From: Pandoraea thiooxydans
Lineage (GTDB): Bacteria; Pseudomonadota; Gammaproteobacteria; Burkholderiales; Burkholderiaceae
Assembly: GCF_001931675.1 (NCBI RefSeq)
Contig: NZ_CP014839.1
Span: 1,054,001 to 1,118,000 of the forward strand
DNA: 64,000 nucleotides
Direction of reading: 5' to 3'
The first letter of the stretch is position 1, and the number at the start of each line of letters is the position of its first letter. The notes under the pieces are model-generated. The model had not been told where the DNA came from and did not search any database. It saw only the letters and a list, made by a program, of their open reading frames with translations. Of the stretch, positions 45,840-58,648 are shown piece after piece. A program made the translations under genes and the position numbers.

Positions 45840-47093
45840 TTGAAATTTCCCTACGAATGGCAAATAGGCTGGCGCTACACCCGCACGGGCAAGCGATCGT
45901 CCAACAACAGTTTCATTTCCTTCATTTCGCTGATCTCGATGTCGGGTATCGCGCTCGGCGTGGCGGCGCTGATCATCGTGCTGTCGGTGATGAACGGCTT
46001 TCAGAAGGAAGTGCGTGACCGCATGCTTTCGGTGCTGGCGCATATTGAGATCTTTTCCGTTGACGGCAGCATTCCCGACTGGCACCTGACGGCAACCCAG
46101 GCATTGACTAACAAGGAGGTGATGGCCGCCGCGCCTTATGTCGGCGAGCAGGCGATGCTCACGCGTGACGACGTCGTGCGCGGCGTGGTGCTGCGCGGTG
46201 TCGAGCCCAGCGCGGAGGCCAACGTCTCGGGGATCGCCAAGGATATGAAGCAAGGCTCGCTGAGCTCGCTCAAGCCAGGCAGCTTCGGCATTGTGCTGGG
46301 CCGGGAACTGGCCGAGGCGCTGGGGGTTCAGGTGGGCGACAAGGTGACGCTGGTGGCGCCCGAGGGCACCATTACGCCGGCGGGCATGTTGCCGCGAGTC
46401 AAGCAGTTTACGGTCACCGGTATTTTCATGGCCGGTCACTACGAGTTCGACAGCACGCTCGCGCTGATCAATATCAAGGACGCCGAGGTGTTATACCGAC
46501 TGAGCGGGCCGACCGGCGTGCGACTCAAGCTCCACGACATGGAGCGTGCGCCGATCGTGGCGCGGGAACTGGCCCATACGCTCACCGGCGACCTGTGGGT
46601 GCGCGACTGGACCCAGCAAAACAAGAACTGGTTCGTCGCGGTGCAGACCGAGAAGCGCATGATGTTCATCATCCTGACACTCATCATCGCTGTAGCAGCG
46701 TTCAATCTGGTCTCGTCGTTGGTCATGACGGTAACCGACAAGCAGGCGGACATTGCTATCTTGCGCACCCTTGGTGCGCAACCGTCGTCGATCATGAAGA
46801 TTTTCATTGTGCAGGGCATCACGATCGGTTTTATCGGGACGCTGCTCGGCGTCGGCTTCGGTAGCCTGATTGCCGCCAATATCAGCACTATCGTGCCGTT
46901 TATCGAGCGCCTGTTCGACGTTCATTTCTTGCCGCAAAGCGTGTATTTCATCAGCGAGTTGCCGTCCGACCTGCGCTCGGGCGATGTCACTCGCATCGGT
47001 GTGATTTCCTTCATCCTCGCTTCGCTGGCGACCATTTACCCGAGCTGGCATGCCGCGCGTGTCAAGCCGGCGGAGGCCCTGCGCTATGAATAA
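45840..47093 (+). CDS. lolC: Lipoprotein-releasing system permease LolC/E
   Basis: 417 residues, FtsX/MacB-type permease with four membrane helices: one after [16 protein letters not shown] near residue 30-55, then a large periplasmic domain, then three at about 275-400. It extracts mature lipoproteins from the inner membrane and passes them to LolA. The start is TTG at 45840 with AAGG 6 nt upstream, and [13 protein letters not shown] is the family beginning. Only one permease gene is present, as in LolF-type systems. Confidence 0.93.
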   Translation: MKFPYEWQIGWRYTRTGKRSSNNSFISFISLISMSGIALGVAALIIVLSVMNGFQKEVRDRMLSVLAHIEIFSVDGSIPDWHLTATQALTNKEVMAAAPYVGEQAMLTRDDVVRGVVLRGVEPSAEANVSGIAKDMKQGSLSSLKPGSFGIVLGRELAEALGVQVGDKVTLVAPEGTITPAGMLPRVKQFTVTGIFMAGHYEFDSTLALINIKDAEVLYRLSGPTGVRLKLHDMERAPIVARELAHTLTGDLWVRDWTQQNKNWFVAVQTEKRMMFIILTLIIAVAAFNLVSSLVMTVTDKQADIAILRTLGAQPSSIMKIFIVQGITIGFIGTLLGVGFGSLIAANISTIVPFIERLFDVHFLPQSVYFISELPSDLRSGDVTRIGVISFILASLATIYPSWHAARVKPAEALRYE

Positions 47094-47796
47094 CGTCACG
47101 CCAATGGCCGGCAGCGGGGGCGGTGACATCGTGCTGCAGGCGCGCGATGTGCACAAAACCTTTCAGCAGGGCCAACTCAACGTCAACGTGCTGCATGGCG
47201 TCAATCTCGACATCCGGCATGGCGAGAAAGTCGCGATCGTCGGTTCCTCCGGCTCCGGCAAGAGCACGCTGCTGCACGTGCTGGGTGGTCTGGACGAGCC
47301 CACGAGCGGCAATGTATCGCTGCTCGGGCAGCCCTTCACGGCCTTGCGCGAGCGGGAAAAAACCGACCTGCGCAACCGGTCGCTCGGCTTCATCTATCAG
47401 TTTCACCATTTGCTGCCCGAGTTCAGTGCGCTCGACAACGTCGCGATGCCGCTGCTGATACGCCGGCAGGACACTGCCGAGGCGCACGCGGCAGCACAGG
47501 CGATGCTCGAGCGAGTCGGCCTGGGCAACCGCGTCAAGCATCGGCCCAGCGAGCTATCGGGCGGCGAGCGGCAACGGGTCGCGGTGGCGCGTGCGCTGGT
47601 GACGCATCCGGCATGCGTGCTGGCCGACGAACCGACCGGCAATCTCGACGGCGCCAGCGCCGACACGGTTTTTGCTCTGATGCTGGACTTGAGCACCCGG
47701 CTCAACACCAGTTTCGTCATCGTCACGCACGATATCGATCTGGCGCATCGCTGCGACCGCATTTTGCGCTTGAAGGACGGCGTGCTGTCTGCCTGA
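47086..47796 (+). CDS. lolD: Lipoprotein-releasing system ATP-binding protein LolD
   Basis: 236 residues. ABC ATPase motifs: Walker [11 protein letters not shown]-loop in [16 protein letters not shown], signature [10 protein letters not shown] and Walker [12 protein letters not shown]. Drives LolC/E lipoprotein release. Overlaps the lolC stop by 8 bp with a GGAGG ribosome site inside lolC; coupled translation. Confidence 0.95.
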   Translation: MNNVTPMAGSGGGDIVLQARDVHKTFQQGQLNVNVLHGVNLDIRHGEKVAIVGSSGSGKSTLLHVLGGLDEPTSGNVSLLGQPFTALREREKTDLRNRSLGFIYQFHHLLPEFSALDNVAMPLLIRRQDTAEAHAAAQAMLERVGLGNRVKHRPSELSGGERQRVAVARALVTHPACVLADEPTGNLDGASADTVFALMLDLSTRLNTSFVIVTHDIDLAHRCDRILRLKDGVLSA

Positions 47797-47885
47797 GCGC
47801 ACGCTGCACCGTGACATCTCCCCCCGAATCCGGCGTGCGTTGCAAGGCGCCTGCTCGTACAATGTTTTCGATGGGAGATTGACGC

Positions 47886-48689
47886 ATGTGGATCGACACA
47901 CACTGTCACCTGGATGCCGGGGAATTCGACGATGACCGCGATGCGGTGGTGAGCGCCGCCGAGCGCGCCGGCGTTCGAGGGATCGTCGTGCCGGCCGTCT
48001 CGCGGGACAATTTCGGCGCCGCGCGCGACGCCGCTCATCGCTTTGCCGGGGGCGCCTTTGCGCTGGGAATTCATCCGATGTACACGCCGCATGCGGCCGA
48101 GGCCGACCTGGCGGTGCTGCGCGACGCCGCGCAGGCCGCACTGGGGGACGCGCGCTTCGTCGCCATCGGCGAGATCGGTCTCGATTTCTTTGTCGAAGGA
48201 CTCGACGCCGAACGTCAGCACTTCTTTTACGTCGAGCAATTGAAAATTGCGCGCGAGCTCGATTTGCCGGTCATTCTTCACGTCAGGCGTTCGCAGGATG
48301 CATTGCTCAAACAATTGCGTCGCTTCGACGTGCGCGGCGGTATTGCTCATGCGTTCAACGGCAGCTTTCAGCAAGCCGAGGCGTTTATCGAGCGCGGTTT
48401 CAAGCTCGGTTTCGGTGGCGCGCTGACCTTCGAGCGGGCACTGCAAATTCGTCGCCTGGCGACCCAACTGCCGCTCGATGCGCTCGTCATGGAGACCGAC
48501 GCACCGGACATTCCTCCCGCCTGGCGCTACAAGCAGCGCAACGATCCCGGGCAGTTGCCGCGCATGGCGGAAATTCTGGCCGGTCTGCGTGGTATCGAGC
48601 CGGAGATACTTGAGGCCGCTACAACGCAAAATGCCTATGCGGCACTGCCGCGCCTGCGCGCAGTGCTGGCCGACGCAAACGCCCGCTGA
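47886..48689 (+). CDS. tatD: TatD-family metal-dependent DNase
   Basis: 267 residues. TIM-barrel amidohydrolase-like: metal ligands in WIDTHCHLD (His6 and His8), a Glu in IGEIGLDFF, LHVRRSQD and ETDAPDIPP. 3'-5' exonuclease activity on DNA/RNA is shown for E. coli TatD; role here in quality control is inferred. A TACAAT -10 lies at 47858-47863. Confidence 0.93.
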   Translation: MWIDTHCHLDAGEFDDDRDAVVSAAERAGVRGIVVPAVSRDNFGAARDAAHRFAGGAFALGIHPMYTPHAAEADLAVLRDAAQAALGDARFVAIGEIGLDFFVEGLDAERQHFFYVEQLKIARELDLPVILHVRRSQDALLKQLRRFDVRGGIAHAFNGSFQQAEAFIERGFKLGFGGALTFERALQIRRLATQLPLDALVMETDAPDIPPAWRYKQRNDPGQLPRMAEILAGLRGIEPEILEAATTQNAYAALPRLRAVLADANAR

Positions 48690-48707
48690 CCAGCCGGCGC
48701 GGGTCCG

Positions 48708-51116
48708 ATGCGGCTTATTCTGCTGGCAGGCGCCGCCGGCGTTTGGGCGTTGCAGCAATGCGCTCAATTGCCGGCGCGGCATGGCATTCTCGCTTGCGTG
48801 GCGATTGCCATCGTCGCCGCACTGGCGGCGCTGGGCGCACGCCTCGGAGCACGTCGTCGAGCCGGGCGGTATGCCTGCTACGGTGTGTTGGCTCTGTGCG
48901 CTGCCGCGCTGGGCTTTTCATGGGCAGCGCTGCGCGCGGAGTGGCGTTTGGCCGACGAACTCAACCCCGGCTGGGAACGGCGCGACGTCACCGTGGAGGG
49001 CGTGGTGTCGACGCTGCCGGCGCAGTTGGCGCGGGGCGTGCGATTCGGTTTCGATATCGAGACGAGCCAGCGTGAAGGCGTCGTGCCACACCACGTGCAA
49101 TTGTCGTGGTATGCCGAGCGGCGTGGTGCGGCAACACCATTGCCGGAGGTGCGACCGGGTCAGCGCTGGCGAATGACGATACGACTCAAGCGGCCGCACG
49201 GCACCGCCAATCCCCAAGGGTTTGATTACGAAGCCTGGCTGCTGGCCAAACGCATTCGCGCTACCGGCTACGTGCGTACCGGCAAGGCAAGGGTGCCCGT
49301 GCTGCTGGCCGAGCGGTTGCCTTCGGCCCGCTACGCGCTGGCGCGCTGGCGCGATCGGCTACGCGGTCATATTCACGGGGCTCTGCCGCCGGATGCTCGC
49401 TATGGGGGCGTGCTGAGCGCGCTGACAATTGGCGATCAGCGCGCGATAGCGCAGCCCGACTGGCAACTGTTTCAGCGCACCGGCGTGAGCCATCTGTTGG
49501 CGATATCCGGCCTGCATATCGCTCTGGTCGGCGGGTTGGCTGCTGCCGTGGCCAACCGGCTGTGGCGTTACCGGGCTCGCGCCGGCGCGTCGTGGCCCAT
49601 GCTGACGCCGGCTCAGCGCGTCGCGGCGCTGGCGGGATTGCTGGCCGCGTTGGGATATGCTGCCATGGCGGGTTTCGGTATTCCGGCGCAGCGCTCTCTC
49701 TACATGCTGAGCGTGGTAGCGCTGGCATACTGGGCCGGCCGTCGCAGCGGCTCGTCGCATGTGATGTGCTGGGCTTTGGCCGTCGTGCTGATAATCGATC
49801 CGTGGGCGATCCTGGCGCCGGGGTTCTGGCTTTCGTTCGGCGCTGTATCGACCATTCTTTATGCCATGCGGCTCGCGGACGACTCGACTGGCGGACGTTG
49901 GCGGGTCTGGCGACAGGCAGCCCACGTTCAGTACGCGGTAACGCTTGGCATGGTGCCGTTGACGCTCGCATTGTTCGCGCAGGTTTCGGTGGTCGGGCCG
50001 TTGGCCAATGCGCTGGCAATTCCCCTGGTCAGTGTGCTGGTAACGCCAATGGCGCTGGCCGGCGCATTGATGCCTGCGCCATTGGGCAGCTGGCTGCTGC
50101 AAGGCGCGCATTTCCTGATTGAGTGGCTCACGGTGTGGCTGCGCTGGCTCGATGGCTTGCCGCTGGCGGTCTGGCGCGCGCCGCGGCCGCCGTGGTGGTT
50201 GACGCTGATGGCGCTGACTGGGGTTGCGTGGCTGCTGGCCCCACGCGGCTGGCCGATGCGTTGGGCCGGGGCGGGGCTGCTGCTGCCGCTGCTGCTTCGT
50301 GCGCCGGAACGCCCCGCCGACGGCGAATTCCGTCTGCTGGCGTTCGATGTGGGGCAGGGTACGGCGGTGCTGGTCGAGACGGCGGGTCACCGCCTGTTGT
50401 ACGACACCGGGCCGCGACTGTCCGCGGCTGTCGATGCCGGCGCTCGTGTCATCGTGCCATATCTGTACGCGCGCGGCATCGAGCACCTCGACATGCTGGT
50501 GGTCAGCCATCAGGACGACGACCATGCGGGGGGCGCGCAGTCGGTGCTGTCCGGCGTGCGGGTGAGCGAGACGCGCTCGTCGCTGACGCCGGAGCATCCC
50601 ATCGTGGCAGGCTCGCTGCGCCATCGTGCCTGTGGCGACGGCCAGTCGTGGGTGTGGGACGGGGTGCGTTTCGACATGCTGCATCCGGACGCGGCCACGC
50701 TGGCTTCGAGCAAGATCCGACCCAATGGGCGCAGCTGTGTGTTGCGCGTGTCGAACGCACGTCACGCGGCGCTGTTGCCCGGCGATATCGAGCGCGCGCA
50801 GGAGGCCGAATTGCTGGCACGGCTGCCGGCCGAACGACTGGCGGCCGATATTGTCGTGGCGCCTCATCATGGCAGCTTGACCTCCTCGACGTCCGCATTT
50901 GTCGCGGCCGTCTCGCCTCGTTACGTGATTTATCAGGCGGGCTATCTCAACCGATTCGGCCATCCGCGCGAGGCGGTTACGGCCCGCTATGCCGCGCATG
51001 GTGCGATGGCGTTTCGGAGTGATCGGCACGGCGCAGTCGAATTCAGTACCGCCGGGGAAAGGCTGCGGGTGTCGGCCTGGCGTGTCGAGGCGAAGCGATA
51101 CTGGATGGGGCGCTGA
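48708..51116 (+). CDS. comEC: DNA internalization-related competence protein ComEC/Rec2
   Basis: 802 residues. N-terminal membrane segments and a DUF4131 periplasmic domain, the Competence domain (SHLLAISGLHIALVGGLAAAV) with many helices at about 250-490, and a C-terminal metallo-beta-lactamase domain (AFDVGQGTAVLVE, VSHQDDDHAGG, HHGSLTSS) that may degrade the incoming strand. It forms the inner-membrane DNA channel for transformation. It is 18 bp after tatD. Confidence 0.95.
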   Translation: MRLILLAGAAGVWALQQCAQLPARHGILACVAIAIVAALAALGARLGARRRAGRYACYGVLALCAAALGFSWAALRAEWRLADELNPGWERRDVTVEGVVSTLPAQLARGVRFGFDIETSQREGVVPHHVQLSWYAERRGAATPLPEVRPGQRWRMTIRLKRPHGTANPQGFDYEAWLLAKRIRATGYVRTGKARVPVLLAERLPSARYALARWRDRLRGHIHGALPPDARYGGVLSALTIGDQRAIAQPDWQLFQRTGVSHLLAISGLHIALVGGLAAAVANRLWRYRARAGASWPMLTPAQRVAALAGLLAALGYAAMAGFGIPAQRSLYMLSVVALAYWAGRRSGSSHVMCWALAVVLIIDPWAILAPGFWLSFGAVSTILYAMRLADDSTGGRWRVWRQAAHVQYAVTLGMVPLTLALFAQVSVVGPLANALAIPLVSVLVTPMALAGALMPAPLGSWLLQGAHFLIEWLTVWLRWLDGLPLAVWRAPRPPWWLTLMALTGVAWLLAPRGWPMRWAGAGLLLPLLLRAPERPADGEFRLLAFDVGQGTAVLVETAGHRLLYDTGPRLSAAVDAGARVIVPYLYARGIEHLDMLVVSHQDDDHAGGAQSVLSGVRVSETRSSLTPEHPIVAGSLRHRACGDGQSWVWDGVRFDMLHPDAATLASSKIRPNGRSCVLRVSNARHAALLPGDIERAQEAELLARLPAERLAADIVVAPHHGSLTSSTSAFVAAVSPRYVIYQAGYLNRFGHPREAVTARYAAHGAMAFRSDRHGAVEFSTAGERLRVSAWRVEAKRYWMGR

Positions 51117-51216
51117 GCCGGCCGCGCCATGACTTTGGATGCTTTCCTCTATGACAGCGCGGGCGCGCAACGCGATCACGCCGCTAGAATGGCATTTTGT
51201 GGAACATCTTTTCGTC

Positions 51217-52044
51217 ATGTCTCGGGAGATTATTCATTTTTCACACGCCAACGGTTTTCCGTCGTCTGTGTATAGGAAATTGTGGCGCTTGCTGGGGGAT
51301 GATTACGAAGTTCGTGCGATCGAGCGCATCGGTCATGACAAGCGCTATCCGGTGACCCCGGAGTGGGCGCTTCTGCGCGACGAGCTGGTGGATACGCTCG
51401 CTCGCGAATATACCGAGCCGGTCTGGCTGGTCGGGCATTCGCTCGGCGGCTTTCTCAGCCTGATGGCCGCCATACGGGCGCCGCAACGGGTGCGCGGGGT
51501 CGTCATGCTCGACTCGCCGATCGTCGCGCCCGGGTGGCGCGTACACCTGCTTCGCCTGAGCCAATTGACCGGCTTGTATGACCGCCTGTCGCCGGCACGA
51601 GCCACCCGCACACGCCGCACCCACTGGGACAATTGGGACGCCGCCTGGCGGCACTTCAAATCCAAGCCGGTATTTGCCCGCTGGGATGAAGACATGCTGG
51701 CCGACTACATTACCTTTGGGACGTCGCCCACCGGGTTTGGTGCCCAGCGGGTGCTGGCGTTCGAGCGCGAGATCGAATACCGGATCTACCGCACCTTGCC
51801 CCGCCGGTTGGGCGCGCGGGCACAGCGGGGTGTCCCGGTGCCGGTCGGATTTCTGGCTGGTACCGACTCCAGGGAGTTACGCCAGGTCGGGCTGGCGGCA
51901 ACCCGGCAACTGGTCGGCGAGCGGCTGCGTTATGTGCCCGGCACTCATCTGTTTCCGATGGAGCAGCCGGAACAAACCGCCGAGCGCCTGCGCGAGGTGC
52001 TGCGGGCGTTGCGGGGTGCGCAAGGCCTGCCGGCGGCGGCCTGA
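51217..52044 (+). CDS. Alpha/beta hydrolase
   Basis: 275 residues. Nucleophile elbow GHSLGGFLS with Ser, LDSPIVAP acid strand, and HLFPMEQPE near the end with the catalytic His. N-terminal FSHANGFPSSVYRKL oxyanion region is typical of the epoxide hydrolase/esterase-like group. Substrate unknown. ATG 51217 with GGAA upstream is preferred over 51139. A TAGAAT -10 is at 51184-51189. Confidence 0.85.
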   Translation: MSREIIHFSHANGFPSSVYRKLWRLLGDDYEVRAIERIGHDKRYPVTPEWALLRDELVDTLAREYTEPVWLVGHSLGGFLSLMAAIRAPQRVRGVVMLDSPIVAPGWRVHLLRLSQLTGLYDRLSPARATRTRRTHWDNWDAAWRHFKSKPVFARWDEDMLADYITFGTSPTGFGAQRVLAFEREIEYRIYRTLPRRLGARAQRGVPVPVGFLAGTDSRELRQVGLAATRQLVGERLRYVPGTHLFPMEQPEQTAERLREVLRALRGAQGLPAAA

Positions 52045-53853
<1,809 letters not shown>

Positions 53854-53875
53854 GACACGGCCCGGGAGACGGATC

Positions 53876-54730
53876 ATGAAATTATGCGGTTTCGATGTCG
53901 GGCTGGAGCATCCCTTTTTCCTGATTGCCGGCACCTGTGTGGTCGAGTCCCAGCAACTGGCGCTCGACACGGCGGGAACCCTGAAGGAAATCTGCGCGGC
54001 GCTAGATATCCCCTTCATTTACAAGTCGTCCTACGACAAGGCAAACCGCAGCTCCGGCAAGTCATTTCGCGGGCCGGGCCGTGCCGCCGGTTTGAAGGTG
54101 CTCGACGAAGTGCGCCGCCAAATCGGCGTGCCGGTGCTTACCGACGTGCATACCGAGGAGGAAGTATCCGAGGTAGCGGCGGTGGTGGATGTATTGCAGA
54201 CGCCGGCGTTTCTGTGCCGCCAGACCGATTTCATCTGGGCCTGCGCGCAGTCGGGCAAGCCGGTCAATATCAAAAAGGGGCAGTTCCTTGCGCCTCACGA
54301 TATGGTCAACGTGATTGCCAAGGCGCGTGATGCGGCGCGCGAGGCCGGTCTGCCGGAAGATAATTTCATGGCGTGCGAGCGCGGCGCCTCGTTCGGCTAC
54401 AACAACCTGGTGTCCGATATGCGCTCGCTGGCGATCATGCGCGAGACTGGCGCACCGGTGGTGTTCGATGCGACGCATTCGGTGCAGCTGCCGGGTGGCC
54501 AGGGCACCAGTTCGGGCGGCCAGCGCGAATTCGTGCCGGTGCTGGCACGCGCCGCGGTTGCCGTGGGGGTGGCTGGGCTTTTCATGGAAACCCATCCGGA
54601 TCCGGCGCACGCCAAGTCCGATGGGCCGAACGCCGTGCCGCTGCATCGCATGAAGGATTTGCTGACGTCGCTCAAGGAGCTCGATAAGGTCGTCAAGCGT
54701 GGCGTATTCCTGGAGCAGGATTTCAACTGA
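53876..54730 (+). CDS. kdsA: 3-deoxy-8-phosphooctulonate synthase (KdsA)
   Basis: 284 residues. It condenses phosphoenolpyruvate with arabinose 5-phosphate, an early step in Kdo/LPS synthesis. Visible motifs: [45 protein letters not shown]. Cys21 occupies the position that is Cys in metal-dependent KdsAs (Asn in E. coli), so a metal-dependent enzyme is inferred. Follows pyrG by 22 bp with GGGAG. Confidence 0.97.
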   Translation: MKLCGFDVGLEHPFFLIAGTCVVESQQLALDTAGTLKEICAALDIPFIYKSSYDKANRSSGKSFRGPGRAAGLKVLDEVRRQIGVPVLTDVHTEEEVSEVAAVVDVLQTPAFLCRQTDFIWACAQSGKPVNIKKGQFLAPHDMVNVIAKARDAAREAGLPEDNFMACERGASFGYNNLVSDMRSLAIMRETGAPVVFDATHSVQLPGGQGTSSGGQREFVPVLARAAVAVGVAGLFMETHPDPAHAKSDGPNAVPLHRMKDLLTSLKELDKVVKRGVFLEQDFN

Positions 54731-54845
54731 GAAGTGGCTGAAGCATGCCGCCGCCGAGGCCAGAAACATGGCGGAGCAGCGAAGCCGGGTATAGCGGCTC
54801 AGGGATTGGCAAATTTTGCATCACTCGCTAATCTTGCCGGTTTGA

Positions 54846-56153
<1,308 letters not shown>

Positions 56154-56168
56154 TACGCGCGCTGAGCG

Positions 56169-56193
56169 CCCGCCCGGCGTTTCGCAGGGCGGG
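56169..56193 (+). terminator. Hairpin between eno and ftsB
   Basis: CCCGCCC (56169-56175) and GGGCGGG (56187-56193) with an 11-nt loop and no U-run. Likely attenuates or stabilises the eno mRNA, not a full terminator. Confidence 0.45.
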
Positions 56194-56216
56194 TGAATTG
56201 CCCGAGAGCAAACACG

Positions 56217-56630
56217 ATGCGATTCGTGACCCTGGTGCTGGTTCTGTTGCTGGCGCTGATCCAGTACCCTCTATGGTTCGGCAGCGGCGGGTGGCTGCAT
56301 GTGCGCGAATTGCGGCAGCAACTTGCTCTTCAACAACAGAAAAACGAACAGTTGAAGGAGCGCAACGAACGGCTGGCCGGTGAAGTGCAGAATCTGAAAG
56401 ATGGCACGGCAGCGATCGAGGAGCGTGCGCGCTATGAGCTCGGCATGATCAAGGACGGCGAGGTCTTCGTGCAATTTGTCGCGCCAGACGGTACCGCCGA
56501 TCCGTTTCGCTGGGGGGCGAGCGGCGCCGCCGCCGCCGGGCAATTACCTCCCCACGCAATTGCGCAGGCTGTGCATCAGTCGCCGACGGCAAAGCATCCA
56601 CGCACCCATCGCGAGCACGCCAAACGCTAG
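56217..56630 (+). CDS. ftsB: Cell division protein FtsB
   Basis: 137 residues. A single membrane helix (about 2-20) and a coiled coil with leucine periodicity ([19 protein letters not shown]) and the end [19 protein letters not shown] typical of FtsB. Part of the FtsQLB divisome subcomplex. The C-terminal tail is longer and less conserved than in E. coli (103 residues). ATG 56217 chosen. Confidence 0.92.
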   Translation: MRFVTLVLVLLLALIQYPLWFGSGGWLHVRELRQQLALQQQKNEQLKERNERLAGEVQNLKDGTAAIEERARYELGMIKDGEVFVQFVAPDGTADPFRWGASGAAAAGQLPPHAIAQAVHQSPTAKHPRTHREHAKR

Positions 56631-56648
56631 CGCTGAAAAAAGCGCGAC

Positions 56649-57029
56649 TTACCAGCCCCACCCCCAGGGGCTCGACCCATAGTAGTAACCGAAGCCGTAA
56701 CGAGGTCCGAACCACGGCCCATAACCACCGTAGTAGTAGGCATTCGCGTTCCAAGCGTCCCGCAGGGCGGCATTGTAAGCAGCCCAGGCGCGTCGATTGC
56801 GGATGTCATTCTCCTGCTCCTGCAGCAGGCGCGCATCGAGCTCCGTCAGTTTTTTGCTTTGCTCCGGCGTCAATTTCGGTGCCAGGCGGGCTGCGGCCCC
56901 CTCGGGTAGCCGCTGGATGGGCGCACCGCGCGGCGGCAGCGCCGCGCATCCGCCCAATACTGCGGCGCAGAGGCTAATCAAAACCAGCCGTCGCGGGCGG
57001 GGTGAAATAGACGCGAGAATGGTGTTCAT
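56649..57029 (-). CDS. Small lipoprotein with Tyr/Gly/Trp-rich tail
   Basis: 126 residues. Lipoprotein signal with lipobox LGGC at about residue 25-28, a helical charged middle (LTPEQSKKLTELDARLLQEQ), then an unusual C-terminus of alternating Tyr, Gly, Trp and Pro. No family assigned. Outer-membrane location is inferred from the lipobox (Ala follows Cys). Overlaps no neighbour; convergent with ftsB and 50 bp after hslO. Confidence 0.7.
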   Translation of the reverse strand: MNTILASISPRPRRLVLISLCAAVLGGCAALPPRGAPIQRLPEGAAARLAPKLTPEQSKKLTELDARLLQEQENDIRNRRAWAAYNAALRDAWNANAYYYGGYGPWFGPRYGFGYYYGSSPWGWGW

Positions 57030-57079
57030 TGAATTTCCGACTGGTAGCTTCCGGAGCATCGGCCCGATACTGGCGTTGC

Positions 57080-58021
57080 TCAATGCCGCTGCGATGGAGC
57101 AGCGGTCACATCGGCTGAGAACTTGTCGCCCGCGAAAAGTTGCGCCGCATCGACCGCGTCGAACGTATAGTGCTGGCGGCAATACTCGCAGTCGATATCA
57201 ATTTTCTCGCGCTCGTCCAGAACGCTTTTGACTTCCTCCCAGCCGAGCATGCGCAACATGTTGCCCACGCCGCGGCGTGAGCATGTGCAACGAAAACGGG
57301 TCGGCAGCGGTTCGAACACCCGCACGTCCTCCTGCCAGAAGAGACGGTGCAACAGATCGTCGGCGGATACCGAGAGCAATTCGTCGCGCTTGAGCGTCGC
57401 ACCCAGGTGGCATGCGCGCTCCCAGGTATCCTCGGCCTCCTGGGCGACAGCGCGTGCATCGCCGCCCCCCTCGCCGGGCAGACGCTGCAACATGACGCCA
57501 ACCGCTTGTTGCTCATCTGCGGCCAGCCAGAGATGCGTATCGAGCTGCTCGGAATGCAGCATGTAATGCCGCAGAACTGCCGCCATGTCTTCGAGCGGTC
57601 CGTCTTCGTCGGCCAGCGGGACGATGCCTTGGTAGGCCTGCTGGCCGGGGCGCTTGTCGTGCGGGTCGAGCGTGATGGCGAAACGTCCGTTGCCATTGGC
57701 ATTGACCATTTGCGCCAGGGTCGGACTGGCGGGCAGGTCGGGCGAATATTTGGCCGTGGCACGCATCGTGAGGTCCGAGTTGCACTCGACCACCAGCATC
57801 TGTACCGGACCGTCGCCGTGGATTTGCATGATCAGGGCGCCGTCGAATTTGAGATTGGCCGACAGAAGCGCGGCGGCGGCCATCATTTCGCCCAGGAGCG
57901 TGCGCACGGGCGCCGGATAATCGTGATTCTGCAGCACGGTTCGCCACGTCGTACGCAGATTCACGATTTCGCCGCGCACCGGCGCGGCGTCGAATACGAA
58001 TTTCTTGAGTTGGTCGGACAC
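57080..58021 (-). CDS. hslO: Redox-regulated chaperone Hsp33
   Basis: 313 residues. The zinc-binding switch cysteines are Cys245, Cys247 (CTCSRRGVGNMLRMLG) and Cys278, Cys281 (CEYC). Oxidation releases zinc and activates the holdase. GTG start at 58021 with AGGA upstream. Runs 61 bp behind the gamma carbonic anhydrase gene. Confidence 0.95.
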   Translation of the reverse strand: MSDQLKKFVFDAAPVRGEIVNLRTTWRTVLQNHDYPAPVRTLLGEMMAAAALLSANLKFDGALIMQIHGDGPVQMLVVECNSDLTMRATAKYSPDLPASPTLAQMVNANGNGRFAITLDPHDKRPGQQAYQGIVPLADEDGPLEDMAAVLRHYMLHSEQLDTHLWLAADEQQAVGVMLQRLPGEGGGDARAVAQEAEDTWERACHLGATLKRDELLSVSADDLLHRLFWQEDVRVFEPLPTRFRCTCSRRGVGNMLRMLGWEEVKSVLDEREKIDIDCEYCRQHYTFDAVDAAQLFAGDKFSADVTAAPSQRH

Positions 58022-58082
58022 TGAATGGGATTCCTGCGATAAAGGGGCGAGCCCCCCGCGGCGTCGATGAGAAAAAGAGCGA

Positions 58083-58607
58083 TCAGCCGATTCTGACCAG
58101 CTTTTCCTTGAAGAATTGACGCCGTGTGGAGTAACTCTGAGTGGCGGCCATCATGCGCTGCCGATCTTCTTCGGTCAGCTGCCTCACCACTTTGGCGGGC
58201 GAACCCAGAATCAGGGAGTTATCTGGAAATACCTTGCCCTCGGTAACCAATGCGCCAGCACCGACCAGGCAGTTTTTCCCGATAACCGCGCCGTTCAAGA
58301 CCACCGCCTGAATGCCGATCAGCGCTCCGTCGCCGATCGTGCAGCCGTGTAGCATGACCTGATGGCCGACTGTCACGTTTTCGCCGATGGTCAGCGGGAA
58401 GCCGGGATCGGTGTGCAGGATGCTGCCATCCTGAACGTTGCTGCCCGCGCCGATGGAAACCGGCTCGTTGTCGCCGCGTGCCACTGCGCTGGGCCAGATG
58501 CTGGTATTTTCGGCCAGCGTCACTTTGCCGATGATGGTGGCGGTATCCGCCACAAATGCACTTTCGTGAATTTGTGGCACGTTGTCTCCGAGTTTGTAGA
58601 TTGGCAT
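58083..58607 (-). CDS. Gamma-type carbonic anhydrase family protein
   Basis: 174 residues of left-handed beta-helix hexapeptide repeats. Zinc histidines are His65 (LHTDPGFPLTIG), His82 and His87 (VGHQVMLHGC). YrdA/CaiE-like trimer. CO2 hydration is not certain for this subgroup. Upstream of hslO on the same strand. Confidence 0.92.
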   Translation of the reverse strand: MPIYKLGDNVPQIHESAFVADTATIIGKVTLAENTSIWPSAVARGDNEPVSIGAGSNVQDGSILHTDPGFPLTIGENVTVGHQVMLHGCTIGDGALIGIQAVVLNGAVIGKNCLVGAGALVTEGKVFPDNSLILGSPAKVVRQLTEEDRQRMMAATQSYSTRRQFFKEKLVRIG

Positions 58608-58648
58608 ATGAGGCCCGCTAAAATGTTACAAGTCATTATTGTACCGTC

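Noticed and set aside
58044-58055. GGGGC/GCCCC hairpin between hslO and the carbonic anhydrase
   Set aside because: Only a 2-nt loop and weak U-run; not a convincing terminator.
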